From Hyphomicrobiales bacterium (GTDB lineage Bacteria > Pseudomonadota > Alphaproteobacteria > Rhizobiales > Beijerinckiaceae), in assembly GCA_027489835.1 (NCBI GenBank), contig JAIXZF010000350.1:1-15486 (forward strand): a DNA stretch of 15,486 bases. The letters are read 5' to 3'. The first letter of the stretch is position 1. Each line of letters opens with the position of its first letter. A model generated the notes under the pieces. That model was not told where the DNA came from. It was given only the letters and a program-made list of their open reading frames with translations, and did no database searches. Below are positions 1 to 7,331 of the stretch, in pieces. Made by a program: the position numbers and the translations under genes.

Positions 1-62
1 CGGCTGTCAATTCTCTCACGCCTATGATACGAACCGCTTCGCGCATGAGGGTTGTGCGCTGC

Positions 63-107
63 GCTCCCCCGGCATTGGCTCCCCCCTCCCGGTGGTGCCG
101 GGGGAGC
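63..107. repeat. 12-bp perfect inverted repeat (stem-loop) upstream of the terminase genes
   Basis: GCTCCCCCGGCA at 63-74 is matched exactly by its reverse complement TGCCGGGGGAGC at 96-107, with a 21-base loop that is itself C/G-rich. The stem ends 15 bases before the small terminase start. It could be a terminator for whatever lies to the left, but no T-run follows on either strand. It could also be a packaging-related site, because terminase recognition sites are often beside or within the small-subunit gene; that is inference only. The rest of 1-122 shows no convincing gene. Confidence 0.6.
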
Positions 108-122
108 AAAGCGAGGCGGAGA

Positions 123-563
123 ATGGCGAAGGCCGCGGCCAAGAAGCGAAAGGTTATCCCGGACGCCCCGAAAAGGCCCCGTGGAAAGCCGCCGCACGTC
201 AAGGACGCGAAGATCGCCTCGATAGTCGAGCTATGCAAAGCCATCGGCTACTCGCAGGAACAGACGGCTCTCGTGGCCACCGTTTCCGTCGAGACCCTCC
301 AGAAATACTACGCGGACGAGTGGGAAAAGGGCGGCGCTCGCGTCAATGCCAAGATCGCCGGCAATCTGGCGACCATCGCGGCGAACCCGGCGCACCCCAA
401 GAGCGTCACCGCGGCCATCTTCTGGATGAAGGCCCGCATGGGCTGGTCGGACATGAAGATCGCCATCAAGGCCGGCGACGCCGAGGCCTCGCTCGATGGC
501 GATGAGGACATGCCGCCCATCTCCTTCTCGATCAAGATCGGCGACCGGGGAGGCGAGAAGTGA
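123..563 (+). CDS. Probable terminase small subunit / DNA-binding packaging protein
   Basis: This 146-residue protein is probably the small terminase subunit, which recognises phage DNA and hands it to the large subunit at the portal. The first 25 residues are Lys/Arg/Pro-rich. A helix-turn-helix-like stretch follows (about 32-64, containing GYSQEQTALVATVSVETLQ), then a helical segment (70-110) ending in an AAIFWMKARMGW motif that I associate with phage proteins encoded just before a large terminase. The tail (118-146) is acidic. The ATG at 123 is preferred because GGCGGAG lies just upstream. The frame stays open to the left edge, with another ATG at 24, but that extension is Cys/Pro/Arg-rich and crosses the stem-loop, so it looks non-coding. 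The stop overlaps the next start by 4 bases. The call rests on position and the HTH. Confidence 0.7.
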   Translation: MAKAAAKKRKVIPDAPKRPRGKPPHVKDAKIASIVELCKAIGYSQEQTALVATVSVETLQKYYADEWEKGGARVNAKIAGNLATIAANPAHPKSVTAAIFWMKARMGWSDMKIAIKAGDAEASLDGDEDMPPISFSIKIGDRGGEK

Positions 564-1897
564 GCCGTCCCCACATGGTCTACGAGCGGCCGTGGCTGTA
601 CCCCAAGCAGCGCGCCGCCATCTTCGACTGCAAGGACGTGGACGGGCTGCCGTCGCGCTACGCCTTCATCGAAGCCTCGACCAAGGCCGGCAAGACCTCC
701 GCCTGCATCGCGTGGCTCTTCGAGCAAGCGATCCAAGGCAAGCGCGGCCACAATTTCTGGTGGGTGGCTCCCGTCTACGCGCAAGCCAAGATCGCCTACC
801 GGCGCATGAAGCTCGGGCTCCCGCGCGACCTCATCAAGACGAATGAGCAGGATCTCACCATCTCGCTCATCACCGGCCAAGTCATATGGTTCAAGACGGC
901 CGAGAAGCCCGACAACCTCTACGGCGACGACGTGTATGCCGCGGTGATCGATGAGGCCTCCCGCGCCCGCGAGGAGGCTTGGCACGCGGTTCGCTCGACG
1001 CTCACCGCCACCCGTGGCCCGCTGCGCGCCATCGGCAACGTGAAGGGCCGCAAGAACTGGTTCTACCGGCTCGCCCGCATGGCCGAGGCCGGCGAGAGCG
1101 GCATGAGCTACGCCAAGCTCAACGCATGGGACGCCGTGGCCGGCGGCGTGCTGGAGAAGGCGGAAATCGAAGACGCCCAAAAGCTCCTGCCGGAGCACGT
1201 CTTCAAGGAGCTCTATCTCGCCGAGGCGAGCGAGGACGAGGGCAACCCTTTCGGCTACTCGCACATCGCGGCTTGCACGGTGGACGGCATCGCCGAGACC
1301 GACCCGGTCGCCATCGGCATCGATCTGGCCAAGTCCATCGATTGGACCGTGGTCATCGGCCTCGACCGCTTCGGCGCATGCTGCGGCTTCGAGCGCTGGC
1401 AGAAGACCCCGTGGGATGTGACGACGGCGCGCGTGGGCGAGCTCATCGGCACGACCCCGGTGCTGGCCGACAGCACGGGCGTGGGCGACCCCATCGTGGA
1501 GGCCCTCCAGAAGGGCCGCCTCTACGTGGAGGGCTTCACCTTCACCGCGGCCGGCAAGCAGCGCCTCATGGAAGGCCTCGCGCTCGCCATCCAGAGCCGG
1601 TGGATCAAGTTCCCCAAGGGGCCGATCACCGCGGAGCTTGAGCTCTTCGAATACGTCTACACCCGCAACGGCGTCCGCTACTCCGCCCCGGAGGGCTACC
1701 ACGACGACTGCGTCATGGCCCTCGCGCTGGCCGTCGAGAAGTGGCGTCAGGTGAGCCCGGCGATGCGCGACGCGGTGCTGCCGCTCAGCGTGCCGAAGAC
1801 CGATAGCTGGATGGGCCGGGACGGCACGACGCGCCGCGAGGCCGACCGCTACGACGGCCCCGAATACGACTTGAGCGACACGGGAGACTGGATGTGA
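560..1897 (+). CDS. terL: Terminase large subunit (packaging ATPase and nuclease)
   Basis: This is the 445-residue motor that pumps DNA through the portal and cuts the concatemer. The ATPase domain (about 10-190) has a deviant Walker A motif, ASTKAGKTS at 39-47 with Lys45. Walker B is YAAVIDEA (126-133, Asp131/Glu132), and a likely coupling motif is IGNVKG (158-163). The RNase H-like nuclease domain (about 240-395) shows the expected three acidic positions: GIDLAK (Asp255), LADSTGVGDP (Asp304) and HDDCVMALALA (Asp382/Asp383). Length is normal for TerL. Residues after about 397 form a polar tail. The start is GTG at 560, overlapping the preceding stop by 4 bases, and the gene ends in a similar overlap with the portal gene, so translation of the three packaging genes is probably coupled. 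Confidence 0.95.
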   Translation: MSRPHMVYERPWLYPKQRAAIFDCKDVDGLPSRYAFIEASTKAGKTSACIAWLFEQAIQGKRGHNFWWVAPVYAQAKIAYRRMKLGLPRDLIKTNEQDLTISLITGQVIWFKTAEKPDNLYGDDVYAAVIDEASRAREEAWHAVRSTLTATRGPLRAIGNVKGRKNWFYRLARMAEAGESGMSYAKLNAWDAVAGGVLEKAEIEDAQKLLPEHVFKELYLAEASEDEGNPFGYSHIAACTVDGIAETDPVAIGIDLAKSIDWTVVIGLDRFGACCGFERWQKTPWDVTTARVGELIGTTPVLADSTGVGDPIVEALQKGRLYVEGFTFTAAGKQRLMEGLALAIQSRWIKFPKGPITAELELFEYVYTRNGVRYSAPEGYHDDCVMALALAVEKWRQVSPAMRDAVLPLSVPKTDSWMGRDGTTRREADRYDGPEYDLSDTGDWM

Positions 1898-3501
1898 AGG
1901 CTCCGAAGACCCGCTCCACCAGCAAGGTCGTCTACGACCCCGATAGCATCGGCTCGACGGGCCTGCGCCAGTTTGGCGGCTTCGTCCACGAGGAATATCT
2001 CCGCGAGCTCCAAGGGCTCAACGGCGCGCGGGCCTACCGCCAGATGAGCGACAACGACCCCATCATCGGGGCCGTCATCTTCGCCTTCTCGATGCTCATC
2101 CGGCAGGCCGAGTGGACCGTGCAGGCGGTGGACGACAGCCCGGAGGCCGAAGACGCCAAGCGCTTCGTGGAGGAGGTCATCCACGACATGAGCATGCCGT
2201 GGTCCTCGGTGATCGCGGACGCCTGCTCGATGTTCGTCTACGGCTACGCGCCGCTGGAGATCGTCTGGAAACGCCGCATCGGCCCGCAGGAAGGCGACGG
2301 CTCGCGCCGCTCGGCCTACACGGACGGCAAGATCGGCGTGCGCTCGATCTCGGTGCGCGCCCAGCCGACCGTGGTGCGCTGGGATATCGACCCGGACGAC
2401 GGCTCGATCCGGGGCATGTGGCAGCAACCCTATTCCGGGCCTCAGGTCTTCATTCCCATCGAGAAGATGCTGCTCTTCCGCACCTCGGAGGAGCGCATGA
2501 ACCCGGAGGGGCGCTCGGTCCTGCGCAACGCCTATCGGCCGTGGTTCTACAAGACCAAGATCGAAAACATCGAGGCCATCGGCGTCGAGCGCGATCTGGC
2601 CGGGCTCCCGGTGGCGCGCATCCCCGGCACCTACCTCAGCGCCTCGGCCGATATCCGCGAGAAGCGGGTGCTCGCCCAGTATCAGGATCTCGTGACCACC
2701 ATCCGGCGCGACCAGCGCGAGGGCATCGTCCTGCCCTCCGACACGGACGCCAACGGGAACAAGCTCTTCGACCTCACGCTGCTCTCGACGGCGGGCTCGC
2801 GCTCCTTCGACACGACCAAGATCGTGGACCGCTACGACCGGGCCATCGCCACCTCGGTGCTCGCCGACTTCATCTTCCTCGGCCAGAACGCGGTGGGCTC
2901 CTTCGCGCTCTCCTCGGACAAGACGGCGCTCTTCGCCTCGGCGCTCGGGGGCTTCCTCAAGGCCATGTCCGACGTGGTGAACCGCCACCTCCTGCCGCGG
3001 CTGTGGTCCCTCAACGCCTTCGAGCCGTCCATGATGCCCAAGGTCGCCCCCGGCGATCTGGAGCACCCCAACCTCGCGGAGCTCGGCGACTTCATCCAGA
3101 AGCTCACCGGGGCGGGCGCAACGCTCTTCCCCGACCGGGAACTGGAGAATGCCCTGCGCAGCGCCGCAGGCCTCCCGGAGGCCCCGGAGGATGGGCTGGC
3201 GATGGACCCTGCCGAGGAGGCGGAGCTCCGCGCCGAGGCCCAGCGCATGGGCGCGCTCGGTGCCGCGCCGACCGACCCCAACGCCACGCCAGACGATGGC
3301 GCGGACGAGGAGGAGGAGATCGGCAAGCGCCGGCCCCAGCGCATCCGCAAGACCGTCTCCTATGACGAGCGCGGCCGGATTTCAGTCATCCAAGAGGAGG
3401 CAGACATGGAGCCCGGCTCGCCCGCGCGCCAGCTTGCGCGGAAAGAAATCATCTACGACGAGCGCGGCCTCATCGCCGGCATCGAGGAGGTGCTGCCGTG
3501 A
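1894..3501 (+). CDS. Portal protein (DUF935 / Mu gp29-like)
   Basis: This 535-residue protein is the likely portal, the dodecameric ring at the capsid vertex through which TerL packages DNA. Family-like segments are MSDNDPIIGAVIFA (51-64), YGYAPLEIVWKRR (116-128), IPIEKMLLFRT (187-197), NPEGRSVLRNAYRPW (203-217), IEAIGVERDLAGLPVA (226-241), an internal RYDRAIATSVLADFIFLG (313-330) and GSFALSSDKTALFA (335-348). They match the DUF935/Mu gp29-type portals found in many uncultured phages. Residues 432-480 are acidic and low in complexity. The C-terminus then carries two copies of a YDERG motif (490-494 and 521-525), each followed by a short Ile-rich strand. The start is GTG at 1894, inside a GTGA overlap with terL, and the stop overlaps the next gene by 4 bases. 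Portal identity is secure; the subfamily is less so. Confidence 0.92.
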   Translation: MKAPKTRSTSKVVYDPDSIGSTGLRQFGGFVHEEYLRELQGLNGARAYRQMSDNDPIIGAVIFAFSMLIRQAEWTVQAVDDSPEAEDAKRFVEEVIHDMSMPWSSVIADACSMFVYGYAPLEIVWKRRIGPQEGDGSRRSAYTDGKIGVRSISVRAQPTVVRWDIDPDDGSIRGMWQQPYSGPQVFIPIEKMLLFRTSEERMNPEGRSVLRNAYRPWFYKTKIENIEAIGVERDLAGLPVARIPGTYLSASADIREKRVLAQYQDLVTTIRRDQREGIVLPSDTDANGNKLFDLTLLSTAGSRSFDTTKIVDRYDRAIATSVLADFIFLGQNAVGSFALSSDKTALFASALGGFLKAMSDVVNRHLLPRLWSLNAFEPSMMPKVAPGDLEHPNLAELGDFIQKLTGAGATLFPDRELENALRSAAGLPEAPEDGLAMDPAEEAELRAEAQRMGALGAAPTDPNATPDDGADEEEEIGKRRPQRIRKTVSYDERGRISVIQEEADMEPGSPARQLARKEIIYDERGLIAGIEEVLP

Positions 3502-3887
3502 TCGTCTACAGCACCGAAGGCATCCGCATCATCCTTCAGGCCATCACGTACCCGGCAGCCGAGATCGGCCTCATGATCGAGGACGCTGATCTGGAGCGGG
3601 GATCGGTGCGCGGCTCCGATGTGAAGGAGCCCAGCGTCAAGGGCTATGAGCGCCAGACGCTCAGGCCTTCCGATTGGCGGATCGATGACAACCTCTCCGC
3701 CGCCACCCATTCGAAAGTAACCTTCGACTTCGCCGGCCCGCCCGGCGTGATCTACGGCTACTTCGTCCTCAAGACGACAGGAGAAGTCCTGTTTTCTGAA
3801 AGGTTCCAGCGCCCCTTCGACTTCTCGGAATTCGGTGGGCGCATCGGAATTATTCCCACTCTACGCCTGCGCAACAAGGAGGCTTAA
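3498..3887 (+). CDS. Putative beta-rich virion protein
   Basis: I do not recognise a named family with confidence for this 129-residue protein. Its second half reads as beta-strands, with THSKVTFDFAGPPGVIYGYFV (from about residue 70) followed by a strand and VLFSERFQRPFDF. The 'YGYFV...GEVLFSERF' pattern resembles small accessory virion proteins that often sit beside portal and fibre genes in environmental phages. The start is GTG at 3498, overlapping the portal stop (GTGA), so it is probably translationally coupled to the portal gene and made in related amounts. A capsid decoration, stabilising or neck protein is plausible. It is too short and the wrong shape to be a major capsid protein. 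Confidence 0.6.
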   Translation: MIVYSTEGIRIILQAITYPAAEIGLMIEDADLERGSVRGSDVKEPSVKGYERQTLRPSDWRIDDNLSAATHSKVTFDFAGPPGVIYGYFVLKTTGEVLFSERFQRPFDFSEFGGRIGIIPTLRLRNKEA

Positions 3888-4562
3888 ATGACCGACAAGC
3901 ACACCGCCGAGGCCGCCGCGGCTCAGGCGTCCATGAACTCTGCCATTGCCCGCAACAGCGAGCAGGCTGAGCCCGTCTTCGCGACCGGCAAGTATCGCGT
4001 GTCCTGCATCGGCCCCCGCGAGGAGCGCCGCGAGGAGTACGTGGCGCTCAAGGCGCGGTGGGAGCAGGCCGTCCTCTTCGATGAGGTCGCCCTCGCCGAC
4101 GCCCTGCGCGCCGAGATGGCGTCCATGGAAGAGGAGAAGTGGACGGACGAGATCCAGAACCTCGTCACCACGGCCGGCAAGAACGACCTCCTCGACAAGT
4201 ACCTCTCGGGCTCGGGCTACACGGCCACGTGGTTCCTCGGGCTGGTCGACAACTCCGGCTTCTCGGCCTACGCCGCGGGCGACACCGCTGCGTCTCATGC
4301 GGGATGGACGGAGAGCACGGCCTATTCCAACGCCAACCGCCCGACGCCCTCCTTCGGCTCGGCCTCGGCCGGCTCCAAGGCCACCACGGCGACGGCGTTC
4401 AACATCAACGCTACCGCCACCATCAACGGCTGCTTCCTGATCTCCAACAACACCAAGGGCGGCACGACCGGCATCCTCTACTCGGCCGGCTCCTTCAGCG
4501 GCGGCAACCGCGCCGTGGCGAACGGCGACACCCTCAACGTCACTTACACGGCCTCGGCGTAA
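3888..4562 (+). CDS. Two-part virion protein with C-terminal beta domain
   Basis: This protein has 224 residues. Residues 1-90 are mainly helical and charged (Ala/Glu/Lys-rich, including REERREEYVALKARWEQAV). From about residue 91 the character changes to a Thr/Ser/Gly/Asn-rich beta domain: NLVTTAGKNDLLDKYL, YTATWFLGLVDNSGF, GWTESTAYSNANRPTPSF, then ATINGCFLISNNTKGGTTGILY and a final NGDTLNVTYTASA. That domain matches my memory of small accessory proteins common in environmental phages, usually annotated as hypothetical, decoration or fibre-associated. The helical part may anchor the domain to the capsid or neck. A strong ribosome-binding site, AAGGAGG at 3876-3882, precedes the ATG, and only the stop codon of the upstream gene lies between. 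The gene is probably highly expressed. Confidence 0.65.
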   Translation: MTDKHTAEAAAAQASMNSAIARNSEQAEPVFATGKYRVSCIGPREERREEYVALKARWEQAVLFDEVALADALRAEMASMEEEKWTDEIQNLVTTAGKNDLLDKYLSGSGYTATWFLGLVDNSGFSAYAAGDTAASHAGWTESTAYSNANRPTPSFGSASAGSKATTATAFNINATATINGCFLISNNTKGGTTGILYSAGSFSGGNRAVANGDTLNVTYTASA

Positions 4563-4591
4563 GCCAAGCCTCAACGCAAAAGGAGCAATCC

Positions 4592-4774
4592 ATGGCGACT
4601 TTCAACAAGGGCGATCTGGTGCGCCAGAAGGTTCCGGTGATCGAGGGCGAGATCATCGGGGCGGAGCTCGACCAGACCACGCTCAAGATCGTCTATCTGG
4701 TGCAGTGGACCGACGCCGAAGGCGAGACGACCATGCGCTACTTCTCGGCTGAAGAGCTCGAAGCCATCACCTGA
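4592..4774 (+). CDS. Small hypothetical protein, SH3-like beta-barrel fold suspected
   Basis: This 60-residue protein has strand-rich sequence: FNKGDLVRQKVPVIEGEIIG, then LKIVYLVQWTDAEGETTMRYF, and a short helix EELEAIT. The pattern 'KGDLV..K.....G.I.......YLV.W.D..G....R.F....L' is typical of small SH3-like or KOW-like barrels in phage and plasmid genomes, some of which bind nucleic acid or protein. AGGAG at 4581-4585 lies a few bases before the ATG. The gene sits in a 30-base gap after the preceding gene and ends just before a strong ribosome-binding site for the next. Its function is unknown. Reality of the gene is well supported by spacing, RBS and codon usage. Confidence 0.75.
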   Translation: MATFNKGDLVRQKVPVIEGEIIGAELDQTTLKIVYLVQWTDAEGETTMRYFSAEELEAIT

Positions 4775-4784
4775 GGAGGCCTTC

Positions 4785-5147
4785 ATGCCCGGCAATTATT
4801 TCGCCGACCGCGTGAAGGACACGACCACGACGACGGGGACCGGAAACGTCACGCTTTCCGGCTCCCCGCCGACCGGGTTTCAGACCTTCAACGACGCGTT
4901 TGGGACGAACAAGCACTTCTTCTACTGCATCGCCGCGGGCGCTGAGTGGGAGGTCGGGCGGGGCTACCTCTCGGGCACCACCACCTTGGTCCGGGAGCAA
5001 GTCCAAGCGTCCAGCAACGCGGATGCGCTGGTGAACTTCTCGGCCGGCACCAAGGAAGTCTTTAACACGATCCCGGCGTTCAATGTTGAGCGCATGGCTC
5101 TCGCGGGGCGGGTCTTCGCACGCGCCCTTGGCTTATACATGACGTGA
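4785..5147 (+). CDS. Phage fibre/virion-associated small beta protein
   Basis: This 120-residue protein begins with the pattern FADRVKDTTTTTGTGNVTLSG followed by TGFQTFNDAFGTNKHFFYCI and WEVGRGYLSGTTTLVREQV. I recognise this as a recurring phage module, met as small proteins and as N-terminal domains of tail-fibre-like proteins. In those relatives it reads as a beta-structured adaptor rather than an enzyme. The end (FNVERMALAGRVFARALGLYMT) is more helical. GAGGAGG at 4773-4779, overlapping the upstream stop, gives a strong ribosome-binding site. A role in the virion surface or fibre attachment is inferred from the family pattern and from its neighbours, which are all fibre-like. Confidence 0.75.
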   Translation: MPGNYFADRVKDTTTTTGTGNVTLSGSPPTGFQTFNDAFGTNKHFFYCIAAGAEWEVGRGYLSGTTTLVREQVQASSNADALVNFSAGTKEVFNTIPAFNVERMALAGRVFARALGLYMT

Positions 5148-5154
5148 GGCTCCC

Positions 5155-5577
5155 ATGCCGGCAAACATCGATCCTATCTACACGAAAGTCGGCGACATTC
5201 AGTGGGCTACGCTCGCGGCGGGAGCCAACAACACCGCCGATGGCACGTCGGGCACGAAGGCGCTCGTCTTCACGGCTGACGCGACCAACGGCGGCTATCT
5301 GCGCGAAATCCGATGCAAGCCCGCCCCCGGCACGACCTCTACCGCGACCGCAGTCCGCGTCTGGCTGAACAACGGAAGCTCCGACACGGTGGCCGCGAAC
5401 AACATTTTGCTGGGTGACTTCACGATGCCCGCCTTCACGGCGTCGACGGCTGCCGCATCCCCAGACATCACTTACCCGCTGGGCATCGCCATCCCGCCGG
5501 GCTACCGCGTCTACGTCACCACGGCCCAGACCGCCACGGCGACGCTCCACTTCACGGGTGTCGGCGGAAAATACTAA
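5155..5577 (+). CDS. Phage virion-associated beta-sandwich-like protein
   Basis: This 140-residue protein reads as alternating short strands: IYTKVGDIQWATLAAGANNT, GTKALVFTADATNGGYLREI, AVRVWLNNGS, ILLGDFTMPAF, and YPLGIAIPPGYRVYVTTAQT followed by ATATLHFTGVGG. This layout is familiar from small proteins encoded with phage fibre genes and suggests a jelly-roll or beta-sandwich. No catalytic motif is visible. GAGG at 5146-5149 is the ribosome-binding site. The stop (TAA at 5575-5577) shares its last A with the ATG of the first glycine-rich gene, so the two are probably translated together. This protein may be a structural partner or base for the glycine-rich fibres. Confidence 0.72.
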   Translation: MPANIDPIYTKVGDIQWATLAAGANNTADGTSGTKALVFTADATNGGYLREIRCKPAPGTTSTATAVRVWLNNGSSDTVAANNILLGDFTMPAFTASTAAASPDITYPLGIAIPPGYRVYVTTAQTATATLHFTGVGGKY

Positions 5578-6446
5578 TGCTTGGGACGCTCGACCTACCG
5601 GGAAGCACTGGCAACTCGCGCCTCTTCACGGGCGGCACGAGCGCCGTGCTCTTCGACTTCATCAAGCCCCCGACAGCCCGTCTATTCTACATTCTGATTG
5701 TTGGCGGTGGCGGTGGAGGCGGTGGTGGCTCGCCGAACGGGGCTGGTGGTGGAGGCGGCGGTGGTGGTGGCCTTTTTCGTCTCATCATCCCCGCATGGGC
5801 CGTTCCTCGTGTGATCAGGGTCGAGGTCGGCGTAGGCGGTGCTGGTGGCGGGCCAGATTTGAACGGCTCCGCTGGCGGCATAACGTATCTGCGCAATGAA
5901 GATGGCGTCACCTTATTGTCGGCAACAGCAGGCGGTCCCGGTTCGCGCGGTGGTATCGGGGGCGCTGGCGGATCGAACGGCAGCGCGCCATCCGTAACGG
6001 CTTTCTCAAATGTGGGCGTGGCAGCAGCGTCTTCTGCCTCAGCCGGCGCTGCGGGTGGCGCGGCTGTTGCGGCCGGCGCGAGCGCCACGAACAACACAAC
6101 TCCATTTTCACAAGGTGGGGGTGGCGGCGCGGGTGCTGGCTCAAACCTTGCCGGCGGTGCTGGTAGCAGGCCCGCCGTCTTGCTCCCCTTCACCAGCGTA
6201 GGCGCGGGAGGTTCATCCACCGACCGCCCCGGCAACTCTGGCGCTGTCGTTCTGAGCAACGGAATGCTCAGTGGCGCGGGTGGTGGCGGCGGAGGGAATA
6301 TCACAGTTACGACAGTCGGTGCTGACGGTGGGCATGGTGGCTTTGGGTGCGGAGGCGGTGGGGGTTCGTCCGCATCCGATGCCGGCGGTACGGGTGGTCG
6401 AGGAGGGAACGGCGGGTCTGGCCTTGTTCTCATTCGGTGGGTCTAG
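5577..6446 (+). CDS. Glycine-rich fibre/adhesin-like protein, paralogue 1 of 3
   Basis: This is the first of three tandem paralogues (289 residues). The short N-terminal part starts MLGTLDLPG and contains FIKPPTARLF (28-37), a motif kept in all three copies. A strand (YILIVG) leads into a run of nine glycines and a second run of eight. The centre alternates Gly-rich blocks with variable Ala/Ser/Asn-rich segments. The end is GGNGGSGLVLIRWV, again shared. In known phage biology, Gly-rich adhesins such as Salmonella phage S16 gp38 fold as packed polyglycine-II helices with variable loops that bind the receptor; a similar role here is inference. The start codon overlaps the upstream stop (TAATG). 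No strong ribosome-binding site is seen, so reinitiation is likely. Confidence 0.8.
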   Translation: MLGTLDLPGSTGNSRLFTGGTSAVLFDFIKPPTARLFYILIVGGGGGGGGGSPNGAGGGGGGGGGLFRLIIPAWAVPRVIRVEVGVGGAGGGPDLNGSAGGITYLRNEDGVTLLSATAGGPGSRGGIGGAGGSNGSAPSVTAFSNVGVAAASSASAGAAGGAAVAAGASATNNTTPFSQGGGGGAGAGSNLAGGAGSRPAVLLPFTSVGAGGSSTDRPGNSGAVVLSNGMLSGAGGGGGGNITVTTVGADGGHGGFGCGGGGGSSASDAGGTGGRGGNGGSGLVLIRWV

Positions 6447-6449
6447 CGG

Positions 6450-7328
6450 ATGTATGTGCCTTTTGACATTCCCAACAACAACTTCAGGCTGTTCGTCGGG
6501 CCTAACCCGACCTCTGGCGTGAACACGTCGTTTTCCATGTTCGTCAAGCCGCCGGAAGCCGCTCTCTTCTTCATGCACCTTGGCGGGGCGGCTGCGGGTG
6601 GAAGCACGTCGAGGTCTGGCGGGGCTGGCACTGACAGGGGCGGCGGCGGCGGTGGGGGCGGCGGCTCTCAGACAAGAATGATCGTGCCGGCCGCAGTATT
6701 CCCTGACGTTCTTGGCATAAGCCTTGCCGCGGGAGGCGTCTATCCGGGGACTGTTGGGCAAAGCATCCTAACTGCATACAATATAAATCAGACGATACTT
6801 ACAGTGCTTGGAGCAAGCAACGCAACAGGCGGTAGCGGTACTGGCGGAGGCGTGGGCGGAAGTGGCGGGGCTTCCCCTACTGTCACAGCATGGTTGGCAT
6901 CTACAAATGTTCAGGTATCCGCAGGGTCTACTGGAGCGAACGGCGGGCTGCATACGGGCGGATCGGGATTGAGCGCGACGGCTGGAAATTCCTTTGGCGG
7001 TCACGGCGGCGGCGGGGGTGGTGGCTCGGGCGCTGCTAACAACTCGTTCGCCGGAGGGGCGGGTGCCATGAGCAACTCGTTCGCCGGCTTCGGCATGAAC
7101 GCGGCGGGTGGCGCTGTCGGCCTGCCGGGGAACCCCGGCCCGTCCATCCTCGACTTCATGCAGATCGGCTTCGGCAGCGGCTCGGGCGGCGGCTCGAATG
7201 GGGCTGGAGCCCCCACTGACGGCGGCGCAGGCGGCTTGTCGTGCGGCGGAGGCGGAGGCGGCGCTGGCAACGCTGCGGGCAACGGTGGCCCCGGTGGCTC
7301 AGCGTTCCTCTTGCTGGGTTGGATCTGA
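6450..7328 (+). CDS. Glycine-rich fibre/adhesin-like protein, paralogue 2 of 3
   Basis: This is the second tandem copy (292 residues). It keeps the frame of the family: VPFDIPNNNF at the start, FVKPPEAALF (31-40), a long Gly run at about 65-73, SQTRMIVPAAVFPDVLGISLAAGG aligning with the equivalent 'LI.PA...P..I.V..GG' stretch of copy 1, and a closing GGPGGSAFLLLGWI. The middle third differs from the other two. Around 6765-6835 the DNA is noticeably more A/T-rich than its flanks, encoding a stretch of Ile, Leu, Asn and Thr. That suggests this part was exchanged from another source or is under different selection. The ATG at 6450 lies three bases after the previous stop, with only a weak ribosome-binding site, consistent with coupled translation. 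Confidence 0.8.
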   Translation: MYVPFDIPNNNFRLFVGPNPTSGVNTSFSMFVKPPEAALFFMHLGGAAAGGSTSRSGGAGTDRGGGGGGGGGSQTRMIVPAAVFPDVLGISLAAGGVYPGTVGQSILTAYNINQTILTVLGASNATGGSGTGGGVGGSGGASPTVTAWLASTNVQVSAGSTGANGGLHTGGSGLSATAGNSFGGHGGGGGGGSGAANNSFAGGAGAMSNSFAGFGMNAAGGAVGLPGNPGPSILDFMQIGFGSGSGGGSNGAGAPTDGGAGGLSCGGGGGGAGNAAGNGGPGGSAFLLLGWI

Positions 7329-7331
7329 GCC

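Noticed and set aside
23..28. TATGAT as a -10 box for the rightward operon
   Set aside because: No -35 hexamer can be seen at the right distance, because the position falls at the window edge.
24..122. Longer small-terminase start at position 24
   Set aside because: The added 33 residues are Cys/Pro/Arg-rich and cross the perfect hairpin; a ribosome-binding site lies directly before the ATG at 123. The frame is open to the edge, so this is not fully excluded.
308..1702. Long minus-strand open frame of 464 codons opposite the terminase genes
   Set aside because: It is antisense to clear TerL with intact Walker and nuclease motifs. Long antisense frames are common in GC-rich DNA, and its Leu/Val/Arg/Gly-rich product shows no domain.
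1849..3066. Minus-strand open frame of 405 codons opposite the portal gene
   Set aside because: Antisense shadow of a recognisable portal; its composition is His/Asp/Arg/Val-rich with no motif.
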